From Symbiodinium sp. CCMP2592 (Eukaryota; Sar; Dinophyceae; Suessiales; Symbiodiniaceae): a stretch of DNA of 64,000 bases. A model generated the notes under the pieces. It did no database searches. It was given only the letters and a program-made list of their open reading frames with translations, and was not told the DNA's origin. The DNA is taken from the NCBI GenBank assembly GCA_905221615.1, contig CAJNDT010004569.1, positions 1 through 64,000 of the forward strand. The letters are read 5' to 3'. Every line of letters starts with the position of its first letter. The stretch's first letter is position 1. Positions 57,201 to 64,000 of the stretch are shown here, in pieces. The position numbers were made by a program, and so were the translations under genes.

Positions 57201-60200
57201 TCCGGACAACAACACTGCGGCTATTAACCGCATGCCCTGCACAAACCCATCGGAAGCAAGGCTCAGTGTTTCTTGTTTAAGGCATATAATGAGCAAGCAG
57301 GCTATTCCACGCTGGAACCGAGACTCCAAATCACACCCCGAATGCCAGTAACCTTCCACTTCAATTCATTTCCATGGCTCCTTATAGACCTTCATTAAAC
57401 TGAAACTCTAAATCCTAAACCTTAAACCCTTAGTCCGAAATCTTAAACCGTAACCCTGAACCTCAAACCCCCATGCCATGCGTCGGTACATCTGCATGTA
57501 CCTCGGATGGGGGCGTCGGTGACGCAAGCGCGTGTTGGTTTCGGTGTCCAGGTGGCTGACCCTAAGGGTCCGAAGGACCCAATAATTAGGTACTTAGGCT
57601 TCGGATAGTAGTTACGTAGGTTACCATTTTGGAGAGTATATGATAATTAGGTACTTGGACCCTTAGGGTGAGGTCTAGCCCTAACGGTCCATGTACCCAA
57701 GTCAGGATCCGTTAAGGGTTCCTGTAAGGGTACCGCAAGGGTTTAGGGCTTTAGGGTTTAAGTTTAAGGGTCCATGTACCCAGATAGTATATACTTTGGC
57801 CTTCAAGTATATATGGTCCCTATCTAGGTACTTTGGGGCCAACGAATATACCTTTTTTGAGTACATGGAATCTCAGGGAAGATGTGGGGCACAGGTTGTG
57901 GCTCCCGGGCTTTGGGGTCGTTAATGCTGGGATTCACTTTAGTTTAGCCTAAGAGCACGTTGCAACTGTCTGGCCTTCTAGTTTGTATGTTTAGGATGTA
58001 TGGGGTTTTACAGTGTGGAGCTTAAGGCTTTGCGGTTGAAATATACTCTCCCAAAGGCTCCATGTACCTCTATGGTAGATACTTAAGCCTTAAAGGGGTC
58101 CCTACACAGGTACTTTAAGGCCTGAGTATATACTATGTCGGCACATGGGAGTTTCCGAAAATTGCGGTACCTTATTTGGGGGTCTTTTTCATATGCATAA
58201 GGATCTTACTATTTACGGTACTAGATTAGGGTCCCCCATTTTCGGAAACTCCCGCATGGAGCCTTAGCGTCTGAGGGGGGATGCGACTAAGAACAGGTCC
58301 TCCACTTACCCAGGCTCTGGGGTTTGGTGCACCCCCGCAACCCACCTTCCGTTGAAGGATGATTCATATACTTTAGAAAGGGCCCCCACCCTGTAATAGT
58401 GACTAAAAGGATTATATTGGGGCCCTATTATATTCCTATTATACCACTATTACCGGGTGGGGGCCCCTTCTAAAGTATACTGGAGGGGACTTAATAATTA
58501 GAAGAGGGTTCACCTGGACCCTAAAGAACCTTCCTTTTTAGGGTTCACTACTATGATTTCCGTATATACAACCTTAAAAAGGTAGGCTATTTGGTGTCAA
58601 GGTAGGGGTATACTATACTGTATTTACAATAAGGAATCTCCAAAACCCTATTCTAATTATTATTAATTTTTTCAGGCCCCTACGTTAAGGAAACCAAGTC
58701 TAACATATTCCAAAAAGCTGGGGCATTTGGGGTTCGGGCTTTTGGGTTTGGAGCACAAGGCTTGGGGCTTAACTAGGGATTGGGGCTCGGCGTCTGTGCA
58801 GGATTTCTGTTTGGGATCTGGGTGTGGGGTTTGGCCCTTGATTTGAGGGTTAGGGCGCAGGGATTAGATGTTGACTTTAAAACCGTTGAGAAGAGTTCAT
58901 GGTCTAGGAGTCTAGCATCCCGCCACAAATCCAACGACTTCACTGAAAAGTAGTAGACCACTGACATCATGAACCCGCAGCACGCATGCGCACAAAGAAT
59001 CAAATGCACAATCTGAGCGGTACAGACCCTAGGCCCCTCCCCACCCGACACACACACACACACACCCTAAACCCTAAACCCTAAACCCTAAACCCTAAAC
59101 CCTAAACCCTAAACCCTAAACCAACACCAACACACACACACACACACACACAAACACAAATTCGCGCCAAGTGTCAGATCAGGTCTGCACACCATCACCG
59201 AATTCTCGCCGACCAAGTTCAGCCTGTAGATCTCTCCAAACCTTTGGATGTCGAGTTCAGGCTTAAGGCCTCGTTGCGGCGCTGAGGGTTGTGACACTAT
59301 ACCCTAAGGCCCTAAAGTAGTTCCTTTTTGGGGGTTCATATATAAGAATCCTATTAGGTAATCCCCAAAAGGAACTACTTTGGGGCCTATGGGTAGAGGT
59401 TCTTCTTTATTCATGTCAGGGGTCCTTCCTTTGCGGACGCCAACGTTTCATGTCCTGAAAGGCCCAGGAAATGCCCTAGTCTGCTTGGTTTCTGGCTTCG
59501 GTATTGACGGATGCCTACCAGCCCACAAAACAACAGGCATCCCTTTTCTGAACCCCCAACGCTAACCCCAGAATATAAACCGCCAGCCCCAATTCAACAC
59601 TCAGCACGAAGCTCCAAGTTTCCAAAAAATAATGTAGGCACCTGATTAAGAAACCCTGGGCCTTTGACCCCCAAAATAGAGGATTCACACAAAGAAACCC
59701 AAATAATGGCCCAAGGTTTCTCGACCGGGATCCTATATTAGCTCGAAACCCCTGAAACCCTAGGGATCAAAATCGCCCAAAAGCCTCATGCAGCATGGTC
59801 TCTGGGCCCAAGGGCCTCCACCTATGAGTCCTTAGATCCCCGAAAGCCCGAGACCCCGGACACTTCCCTCAAAGCCACAAACCCTACATTCCAAACCCTA
59901 CTTGGAGGTCCATATAAGTCTAAGTAGGGTTATATGTCGTCGCCTAATACGGGTTATAACTATAGTTATCCTATATGCTTGTAACCCCACTTATAACCAT
60001 AAGTCGGGCTATACGTCGCGTCATAATATGGGTTAACACTATAGTTATCTTACTTATAGCCCCACTTTTACTACACCTGATCCTCCAAGGAGTGTCTTAA
60101 GGTTTCGGTGCTTAGGCTTAAGGGTCCGGAGGTTAAGTGATGAGGCGATGCCGACCATGTTGGGTTACCATGAACAGAACTCAACTTAACTCAACCACAT

Positions 60201-63200
60201 GGGTGGTTGTCAAAATTATGAACCCTTTTTGGGTACCCTGAATATCAGGTGCCGTAAACCCTAAACCCCTAAACCCCTAACCTCTAAACCCTAAACCCCA
60301 AACCCTAAATATCAGGTGCCGTACTATATTAGGGACAGAACGAGGGACCCTAATTTTGATAACCACCCACATGGGTTATCGCCTCATTAAACCCTGCAAC
60401 TTCTACAACAACACAAGCACTCACATACGTACTACTGTTGATGGGCCAAAATCCTGCATGACCCTAAGGACTCTAAACTATGGGAACTATGGCATATTCC
60501 TTATAATGGGTCATGCAGGATTTTGTCCATCAGCAGTAATTCAGAACTGAATCAGCGCACCCATGTACCCTAAACCCTGAACCCCTAGAGTCTAAGACCA
60601 TGAACTGCTGCAGTCTTAGACGAACCACCAGGACCGGGCTACTTAAAGGATCATGGGACTTCGTAACTGTTAAGGGTTCCTTAAAGAGCTCCTTAAAGGG
60701 ATCTATAATGGATCTATGGGGGTTTAGGGTTTAAAGGATCATGGGACTTAGTAACTAGGGTTATTCTTAGGGTAACTATACTTATAACCCCCATTAGGGT
60801 ACTCATATGATCCTCCAAGTATGCAAAGGCGAGAAGCTCCTTGTAGTACTCGTCGTGGGCCTTCTGCAACATCGGGCCTTCCAAAGAGAAGATTCCTTCA
60901 AAGGTCCTTTAAGGGCCTCCTTTGAGGCCTCTCTCAAGGGTGCTGCAAGAGCATAGTTTGGTGTGGGTTTCGGGTTTATGGTTTTAGGACAGTAAGTATG
61001 TTATGGTTGTACGGGCTCAAGTTTTCAGTGTATGTTGGGCTTCAGCGGGTTCGGGTTTCAGGGCAGAGGGCTTTAGGGCCTTTGATTTTGAGAACGGAAC
61101 TATTGAAGAAAAGCTACGTGATCTACTTACTTGCACAGGGCCGCCAGTGAAATGGGGCATATAGCATGGACTTTACCCTATCCTGCCAAGGACCTCATAG
61201 TTGGGGCCCTAGACCGCTTGTGGACCCAAAAATAAGGTCCCTGAAGGCATTGACTTTAAACCCTAAACCCTAAATTTAGCTTGGGATCAAGCTCAGGGAA
61301 ATAGACTTGAACATCCCTGACTGATAAAGCCTCTGACCGGGAACACCTTGCTATTTCAAGATGCTATCGGGGCCTTAACAATCTGACCAGGATTCCTTTT
61401 GAGGGGTCCTTTAAAGGGATCTATAGTAGAGTTATATAATGTAGGGGCCTTGATAACCAGAATAGGGCTGCAGGGCCCGGTATACCATAGATATACATAG
61501 GAAAACCTCAACAGAGTATCGGCAATTCCTAAGGCCCCTATATATTATGTGACCCCAGACTCTTCAATGAGAGGATGTTTTGAGCGGGGTTGTCACGCTG
61601 AGAAGCACTCTTGGAAAACAGCGGTTGCGAGGCGGTTCTGTGCTGCGTGCTGTTGATCACAACGCCGCAGATAGGTGCATGGACTGTACGCGCTTGAACC
61701 TGCTTTGCAAACATAGCATCAGACAACAGAGGAGGACGAGATGCGCGTGGTTGTCAAAATTACGGTCCCTTTGGGTACCCTACATATTAGGTGCCGTATT
61801 ATAAAAGGGACCCAAAAAGGGACCACAAGTTTGACAACCACCCACCCACAGGACGGGAGACCAGGGAATGGGCCAATGGAGGGAGTAGGACAATGAAACC
61901 TCTTAGTTCAATGGGTACCCAGAGCCTCCAAAACCCCTTAATTAAGGAATATACCTTAAATTTTCATAGGATATCCCTAATATGATGTTAAAGTATATTC
62001 CTTAATTAAGGGGTTCTTGAGGCTCTGGGTAGTTGAATCCACGATCGCCTGAATGAGGATCTAATACGTCGGGGGGGATATCCACAAGTCAGCTGTCTGC
62101 ACGCCTCCCCCCTAAACACATAAACCCAAACACACATAAGGGCCAAACCCTAAAACAAGTTAAAACCTCAACCTAAAAAGATCCCCTCAAACAACCCTCA
62201 ACCGCCACCCCCAAGGCCCAAACCCCACTCCAAGCTTGAAAACCACCAAACCCCAACCCTAAAACGAACATTAAAATTGGGGCCTCAATGATTAGAATAG
62301 GGTTCTGGGGTCCATTATACTCTAGTTAGAATACCCTAGACCCTAAACACCTAAACCCTAAACCCCTTAAGCCCCAAACCCCTAAACCCTGAAACAACCA
62401 AGCGCGAACAGGCCTCTGGGTGCGCTCATGCCGTCCACTCCTGACTTTTTGGTTTAGGGCTTGACCCCGGCCTTCCAATATCCCTCATTGAAAATTCAAC
62501 TAAGGAATATGACGCTTGAAGTTATAGTAGGATCCCAAATATACTAATATCGGTTTACCGTCGATTTCTGAAATGACGGATTTTTTGTCTTCGCCACTAG
62601 CCCCCCAAAATAGAGCCAAAGAGTACTACTACTCGGGAACCCAGAAGCCCTAAACCCTAAACCCTAAAAACCTCACTGGCCCAAAACCCAAGGGAATAAA
62701 AGTTGAAACTTTCAGAATCGACTAGCTTATAAGAACCCCAAAAGTTGAAAAGTTGAGTTTACAGCCAATAAGAAACTGAGCCCCAAACCCTAAACACCAA
62801 GCCTCTGAAACCCTAGAGGCCCCTAGGCCCTACACCTGCAAGCCCCAAGCCCTAAGCTGCGAACCTACTATTTGCTTAAGAACCCACAAAAAATAAAAAA
62901 ATATATTCCTTATGGGGGGTAATATAGGGATTATTATTTTTATTCTTTGGGGGCTTCTTAAGCAAATAGTAGGAACCTCTAAACCCTAAACCCCAAGCCC
63001 TAAACACCTAAACCCCAAACTACTACAACCCCCCCAAAACTGAGCCCTAAACCGCTAAACTCTATAAGCCCTAAACTGAGCCTGGACCCTGAAGAACCGT
63101 CCTTCTTAGGGTTCCCTAATATGATTTCCCTATAAATAAGTCCTCAAAAAGGTAGGTTCTTCAGGGTTCCGGAGCCCTAAGCATCTACATCCTAAACCCT

Positions 63201-63334
63201 AAACCCCTAAACCCTAAACGCCTAAACAGCTAAACCCGGAAACCCCTAAACCCCAAAGCCCTGAACCTCTGCATGTGCCGAGGCTCTCGATACGAAATCC
63301 GGCAGGGCCCCGACAATGGGCCAAGCTTTGGGTC
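36210..63334 (-). CDS. Cytochrome P450, 24 exons over 27 kb (first exon(s) missing)
   Basis: Exons (high to low): 63334-63267, 60863-60831, 59261-59168, 57220-57129, 56279-56220, 55434-55370, 55164-55113, 53562-53500, 52311-52246, 51820-51753, 49850-49806, 48576-48504, 48104-48024, 45636-45592, 44516-44435, 44121-44061, 43819-43763, 43077-43013, 41821-41766, 40961-40890, 39342-39282, 38579-38527, 37998-37943, 36291-36210. They sum to 1550 nt in one frame, about 515 residues, ending TAG at 36212-36210. Landmarks in order: PKAWPIVGALPDF (N-terminal Pro-rich hinge), GEPWRKVRM (C helix), LLAGIDTTTS (I helix), AVIRETHR (ExxR), FKPERW, PFSFGARMCLGG (heme Cys), LTRAHPFPEF (C-terminal end). A haem mono-oxygenase; the ELDGYKVPEG block suggests the mitochondrial/clan-type layout. 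Donors: 10 GT, 7 GC, 4 GA, 2 unclear; acceptors AG. The N-terminal exon is not found and may lie beyond the window. Confidence 0.92.
36213..36291 (-). CDS. P450 last coding exon
   Basis: Two bases carried from exon 23 plus C give Ser, then FSMQTSSRQ, LTRAHPFPEFSVEAA and stop. PFPxFxV near the C-terminus is typical of P450s. Another frame also gives a short open peptide, but only this frame fits the exon 23 join. Confidence 0.85.
37438..37557. mobile_element. MITE-like inverted repeat, ACTTGGAGGCTCATG family
   Basis: Ends CTACTTGGAGGCTCATGGGT and CCCATGAACCTCCAAGTAAG form a long stem; the interior has AGTTATAAGTGGGG inverted. Relatives: 39375-39487, 59896-60093, 60740-60820, with part copies near 31898 and 60643. 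Confidence 0.7.
37700..37915. repeat. Tandem repeat, about 55-bp unit
   Basis: TTCGTTATGGAAGTCATTA followed by AGGTAGGTTATTCGGGGTTA; three to four copies derived from a CCTACCTTTTT-type MITE. Confidence 0.8.
38416..38512. mobile_element. MITE, diverged GTCCATGTACCCAAATAG subfamily
   Basis: About 97 bp. The inverted ends GCGTCCATGTACCCAAATAG and its complement match with one difference. Related copies lie at about 41621-41725, 57771-57875 and 30837-30920. Confidence 0.8.
39282..39342 (-). CDS. P450 exon 21: heme-binding loop
   Basis: Codes for VIDDKLLATPFSFGARMCLG. FSFGARMCLG matches FxxGxRxCxG and supplies the heme thiolate Cys. The exon ends with one base of a Gly codon, completed by exon 22 (38579) to give CLGGRVADLELSAAIARL. 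Donor GC (GCCCGT). Confidence 0.95.
39490..39690. mobile_element. Inverted-repeat element, GGGTTCTTGTTAAGGAGTT ends
   Basis: 201 bp with 19-bp perfect inverted ends; the interior contains a second small palindrome around 39625-39665. Only one copy seen. Confidence 0.7.
40890..40961 (-). CDS. P450 exon 20: PERF-type segment
   Basis: 72 nt, 24 codons, reading DPSQFKPERWLPDAVEAR, the PxRW segment before the heme loop. Acceptor GGGGAG, donor GTGGGG. Confidence 0.92.
41011..41093. mobile_element. Inverted-repeat element, CCAGAAAGTTGGAATAT ends
   Basis: About 83 bp with arms CCAGAAAGTTGGAATAT and complement. A relative sits at 42442-42545 (CCAGAGAGTTGGAACATC). Confidence 0.7.
43763..43819 (-). 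CDS. P450 exon 17: K helix ExxR
   Basis: Codes for AVIRETHRVAPP, containing the invariant Glu and Arg of the K helix. Joined to exon 16 it reads LPYLRAVIRETHR, a textbook P450 segment. The donor side (CG, then AGCAGT) is not GT, GC or GA in the only frame-preserving placement. Confidence 0.9.
44497..44760. repeat. Tandem repeat built from a P450 splice acceptor and exon start
   Basis: Units start near 44497, 44566, 44635 and 44731, period 69 bp (then 96). Each carries the 3' splice site and first about 20 bases of P450 exon 15: GGTAATCAACTGGAATCTCC on the minus strand. The real exon is the lowest-coordinate unit; the other three lie in the upstream intron. The filler is TTTAGGG-like sequence. 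Confidence 0.8.
45445..45551. mobile_element. MITE, CTACTATTTGCTTAAG family, copy 2
   Basis: 107 bp, same terminal inverted repeats as 31999-32100. Flanked by TAAG at 45441-45444 and 45552-45555. Lies in the P450 intron after the I-helix exon. Confidence 0.88.
45592..45636 (-). CDS. P450 exon 14: I helix
   Basis: 45 nt coding for VAASVLLAGIDTTTS, the oxygen-activation helix motif (A/G)Gx(D/E)TT. Acceptor ATGAAG; donor GC (GCAACT). It joins in phase 0 to exon 15 (VINWNLLYLAMNPDKQ). Confidence 0.92.
46086..46500. repeat. 45-bp minisatellite, about nine diverged units
   Basis: Unit resembles TCCTGCTGGATTCA...TTAGGGTTTTCGTCTT. One plus frame reads as 15-residue repeats (CWIHSLGFSSSVK). It lies inside a P450 intron, with no start context or domain, so I treat it as non-coding. 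Confidence 0.8.
46893..47000. mobile_element. MITE, CCCTAAGGGTCCATGTAC family
   Basis: 108 bp, terminal inverted repeats CCCTAAGGGTCCATGTAC. Flanked by TCT on both sides. Inserted in a diverged satellite. Confidence 0.85.
47143..47250. mobile_element. MITE, CCCTAAGGGTCCATGTAC family, inverted partner
   Basis: 108 bp, interior in the opposite orientation to 46893-47000. Flanks are ACACAA and CAAGTGG. Neighbouring satellite units show the empty site ACACAAGTGGCATC, so CAA is the target duplication. Confidence 0.88.
47460..47785. repeat. Satellite, about 80-bp unit, four copies
   Basis: Each unit has CAAGCATGCAAGGTGTTA, a TATGGCTGAACCATGCG-like block, then TTTCCGCAAGGTGACG. Confidence 0.8.
49951..50058. 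mobile_element. MITE, GGGAGTTTCC family
   Basis: 108 bp, ends GGGAGTTTCCGAAAAT and its near complement. Flanked by ATCT at 49947-49950 and 50059-50062, a 4-bp target duplication. Confidence 0.82.
51600..51720. repeat. CCCTAAA array with 21-bp higher-order unit
   Basis: Unit AAACCCTAAACCCTAAACCCG repeated about four times. In the intron after P450 exon 10. Confidence 0.9.
52415..52522. mobile_element. MITE, CCCTAAGGGTCCATGTAC family
   Basis: 108 bp with the same ends as 46893-47000. Flanked by TTA on both sides. In the P450 intron before exon 9. Confidence 0.85.
53740..53844. mobile_element. MITE, GGGTGGTTGTCAAAATTA family
   Basis: 105 bp, ends GGGTGGTTGTCAAGATTA and its near complement. 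The centre reads ATATTAGGTGCCGTAC. It interrupts a TAGGGGCCT-family element. Confidence 0.82.
54943..55032. mobile_element. MITE, CCCTAAGGGTCCAAGTA family
   Basis: 90 bp, ends CCCTAAGGGTCCAAGTACTC and its near complement, flanked by TAA on both sides. Related elements: 53111-53175 and the interrupted copy at 63614-63722. Confidence 0.8.
57560..57669. mobile_element. MITE-like element with CCCTAAGGG ends
   Basis: 110 bp, CCCTAAGGGTCC ... GGACCCTTAGGG, interior AATAATTAGGTACTT repeated inverted. Flanked by TGA on both sides. Confidence 0.75.
58051..58266. mobile_element. Nested MITEs: a GGGAGTTTCC element inside a GTCCATGTAC element
   Basis: The outer arms are AAGGCTCCATGTACC (near 58053) and CATGGAGCCTTAG (58255-58267). 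Between them 58147-58253 is a complete GGGAGTTTCC element whose left and right flanks both contain CAT(G). The inner insertion is therefore younger. Confidence 0.8.
58360..58484. mobile_element. Inverted-repeat element, ATACTTTAGAAAGGGCCCCC ends
   Basis: About 120 bp with arms ATACTTTAGAAAGGGCCCCCACCC and complement; AT-rich centre. Confidence 0.65.
58511..58604. mobile_element. MITE, CCCTAAAGAACCTACCTTTTT family, nested
   Basis: Inverted arms AAGAACCTTCCTTTTTAGGG and AAAAAGGTAGGCTATTTGG. It lies between two halves of a TAATAATTAGAA...GGCCCCT element (58485-58510 and 58605-58690). Related copies: 63082-63170, 39060-39160 with a tandem partner to 39255, and 37655-37920 as an expanded array. 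Confidence 0.7.
59048..59158. repeat. CA microsatellites flanking a CCCTAAA array
   Basis: (CA)n, then eight to nine CCCTAAA units, then (CA)n again. It lies right after P450 exon 3. Confidence 0.9.
59632..59750. mobile_element. MITE-like inverted repeat, AATGTAGGAACCTGATTAAG family
   Basis: Ends TAATGTAGGCACCTGATTAAG and a diverged complement. Relatives: 31174-31290, 31322-31430, 40651-40766. Confidence 0.7.
60201..60368. mobile_element. MITE, GGGTGGTTGTCAAAATTA family, carrying a telomere-like insert
   Basis: Ends as in 53740-53844, flanked by ACAT (60197-60200 and 60369-60372). The centre is split by 51 bp of CCCTAAA-like repeats (60257-60307), with the 16-bp word AATATCAGGTGCCGTA repeated on both sides (60241-60256 and 60308-60323). 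Other copies have this word once. Confidence 0.88.
60433..60540. mobile_element. MITE-like inverted repeat, TACTGTTGATG...TCCTGCATGA family
   Basis: 108 bp with ends TACTGTTGATGGGCCAAAAT and its near complement and a central TCCTGCATGACCC inverted. Relatives: about 49528-49633 and 50389-50486. Confidence 0.72.
61747..61841. mobile_element. MITE, GGGTGGTTGTCAAAATTA family
   Basis: About 95 bp, same ends and uninterrupted centre (ATATTAGGTGCCGTAT). Confidence 0.8.
61916..62031. mobile_element. Inverted-repeat element with 35-bp arms
   Basis: Arms begin TACCCAGAGCCTC and continue AACCCCTTAATTAAGGAATA, near-perfect over about 35 bp. Only one copy seen. Confidence 0.75.
62875..62972. mobile_element. 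MITE, CTACTATTTGCTTAAG family, copy 3 (opposite orientation)
   Basis: 98 bp, same ends, interior reversed compared with 45445-45551. Flanked by GAAC at 62871-62874 and 62973-62976. Confidence 0.88.
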
Positions 63335-64000
63335 CTCGCAAGCTTGGGGAAGTTGAGGGTCTAGGGGCTTTGGGGTTTAGGGGTTTAGCGGCTTAGGGCT
63401 TAGGGTTTTTGGGTTTAGGGGTTTAAGGTTCAGGGTTAGGGGTTTAGGGCTCCTGCTTTTTCCTTTTTTGTGGTGCCTGTTCAGTGTCTGCCTTGGAAGT
63501 GGGTTCAAGATTTAATGCCTTGGGATTGGGATAACACTAGGGTTCCCAACGCTGGGGCCCTGAAAGAATGGAGTGGGTTGGTCTGAAATCTGAGGTTTAG
63601 GGCTCCTTTCCCTCTAAGGGTCCAAGGGTTTAGGGTTTAGGGTTTAGGGTTTAGGGTTTAGGGTTTTGGATACCTAAAAAGGCCTTAAAGTCCTATTATG
63701 AGGAGTACTTGGACCCTCTGGGTTTATGTTTACCTAACTGTTCCTTTAAGGCGTCCATGGCTTAGGAAAGCGTCTACATGTTGGGCCAGCTCCTATACGA
63801 GCAAATGTAGGAACATTCCTGTACGGGCTCGTTCAAGCGGTCCGCAGGAGCTTTCTGGCTTTAGAGTTCTGGTCTTCTTTGAGGCTAGTCTTAAAGGGCT
63901 TCTGGAAAAGATTGCTCGATGATTTGCCTAGGGACTTCTTCTGTTCCATGATCCTCGGAGAATGCAGAGACTCCAATACCTCTGAGTTGAGAAATATATA
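63335..64000. other. Right edge: upstream of the first placed P450 exon
   Basis: Expected to hold or precede the P450 N-terminal exon. A minus-strand open segment at about 63535-63465 (ALNLEPTSKADTEQAPQKRK) is exon-like but not diagnostic. The rest is TTTAGGG-rich and MITE sequence. Confidence 0.3.
63614..63722. mobile_element. CCCTAAGGGTCCAAG element interrupted by TTTAGGG repeats
   Basis: The right arm (GAGTACTTGGACCC) and the centre (GATACC...AAAGGCCTTAAAGTCC) match the 54943-55032 element in reverse. The left arm stops after CTAAGGGTCCAAG and is followed by about five perfect TTTAGGG units (63627-63665). Confidence 0.7.

Noticed and set aside
61131..61165. Exon-like PHFTGGPVQ with a perfect GTAAGT donor
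   Set aside because: The P450 exon at 63334-63267 joins directly and in phase to 60863-60831, giving a normal N-terminal segment. Adding this piece lengthens it unnaturally. It could be an alternative exon.
61538..61726. 62-codon minus-strand frame with a transit-peptide-like look
   Set aside because: It lies between two P450 exons that already join in frame, so it is probably intronic.
2200..64000. Window as a chromosome end because of many TTTAGGG/CCCTAAA tracts
   Set aside because: Tracts are short, degenerate, in both orientations and interspersed with genes. These are interstitial repeats.

Overview
The window is nuclear DNA of a eukaryote, most likely a dinoflagellate. I infer this from five things. 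Introns use GT, GC and GA donors with AG acceptors. All genes and transposons found lie on one strand (minus). One gene has tandem RCC1-like repeats of a type common in dinoflagellates. The intergenic and intronic DNA is full of TTTAGGG/CCCTAAA-like tracts. The last 11 bases of the dinoflagellate spliced leader occur inside a retrotransposon LTR. No species can be named from sequence alone.

Layout. 1-2127: a decayed LINE (minus), cut by the window edge, with an in-frame stop and a frameshift. 2207-2500: a telomere-like minisatellite of about 60 bp period. 2723-22566: a giant Ty1/copia-type LTR retrotransposon (minus), 19.8 kb, with 431-bp LTRs about 98.6% identical. In transcription order it carries a coiled-coil Gag with a CCCH finger, then protease-integrase-RT, a 158-nt poly(A) tract, RNase H with a long unknown tail, a second unknown ORF, a 2079-codon ORF containing a Tpt1/KptA (RNA 2'-phosphotransferase)-like domain, and a 412-codon ORF. 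The 9 kb of accessory coding sequence after RNase H is far more than an ordinary copia element carries.

22567-64000 looks like repeat-rich desert because no long ORF is present. Read exon by exon on the minus strand it holds at least three split genes. From right to left these are: a cytochrome P450 in 24 small exons over 27 kb (63334-36210), whose joins keep one frame over 1550 nt and end at a stop; the 3' end of an unidentified charged protein (32844-30035); and a gene with RCC1-like repeats (29384 to about 22686). The giant retrotransposon starts only about 120 bp beyond the last RCC1-like exon that I can see, in the same orientation, so it probably sits in an intron or just downstream of that gene.

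The introns are packed with about 100-bp inverted-repeat elements (MITE-like). At least two groups can be separated by target duplication: elements ending CCCTAAGGG...CCCTTAGGG with 3-bp duplications, and several families with 4-bp duplications. Some are nested in one another. Two are interrupted by telomere-like tracts, one of which is flanked by a 16-bp duplication of element sequence. Microsatellites, minisatellites and two diverged satellites fill much of the rest. I saw no rRNA, convincing tRNA or CRISPR array.
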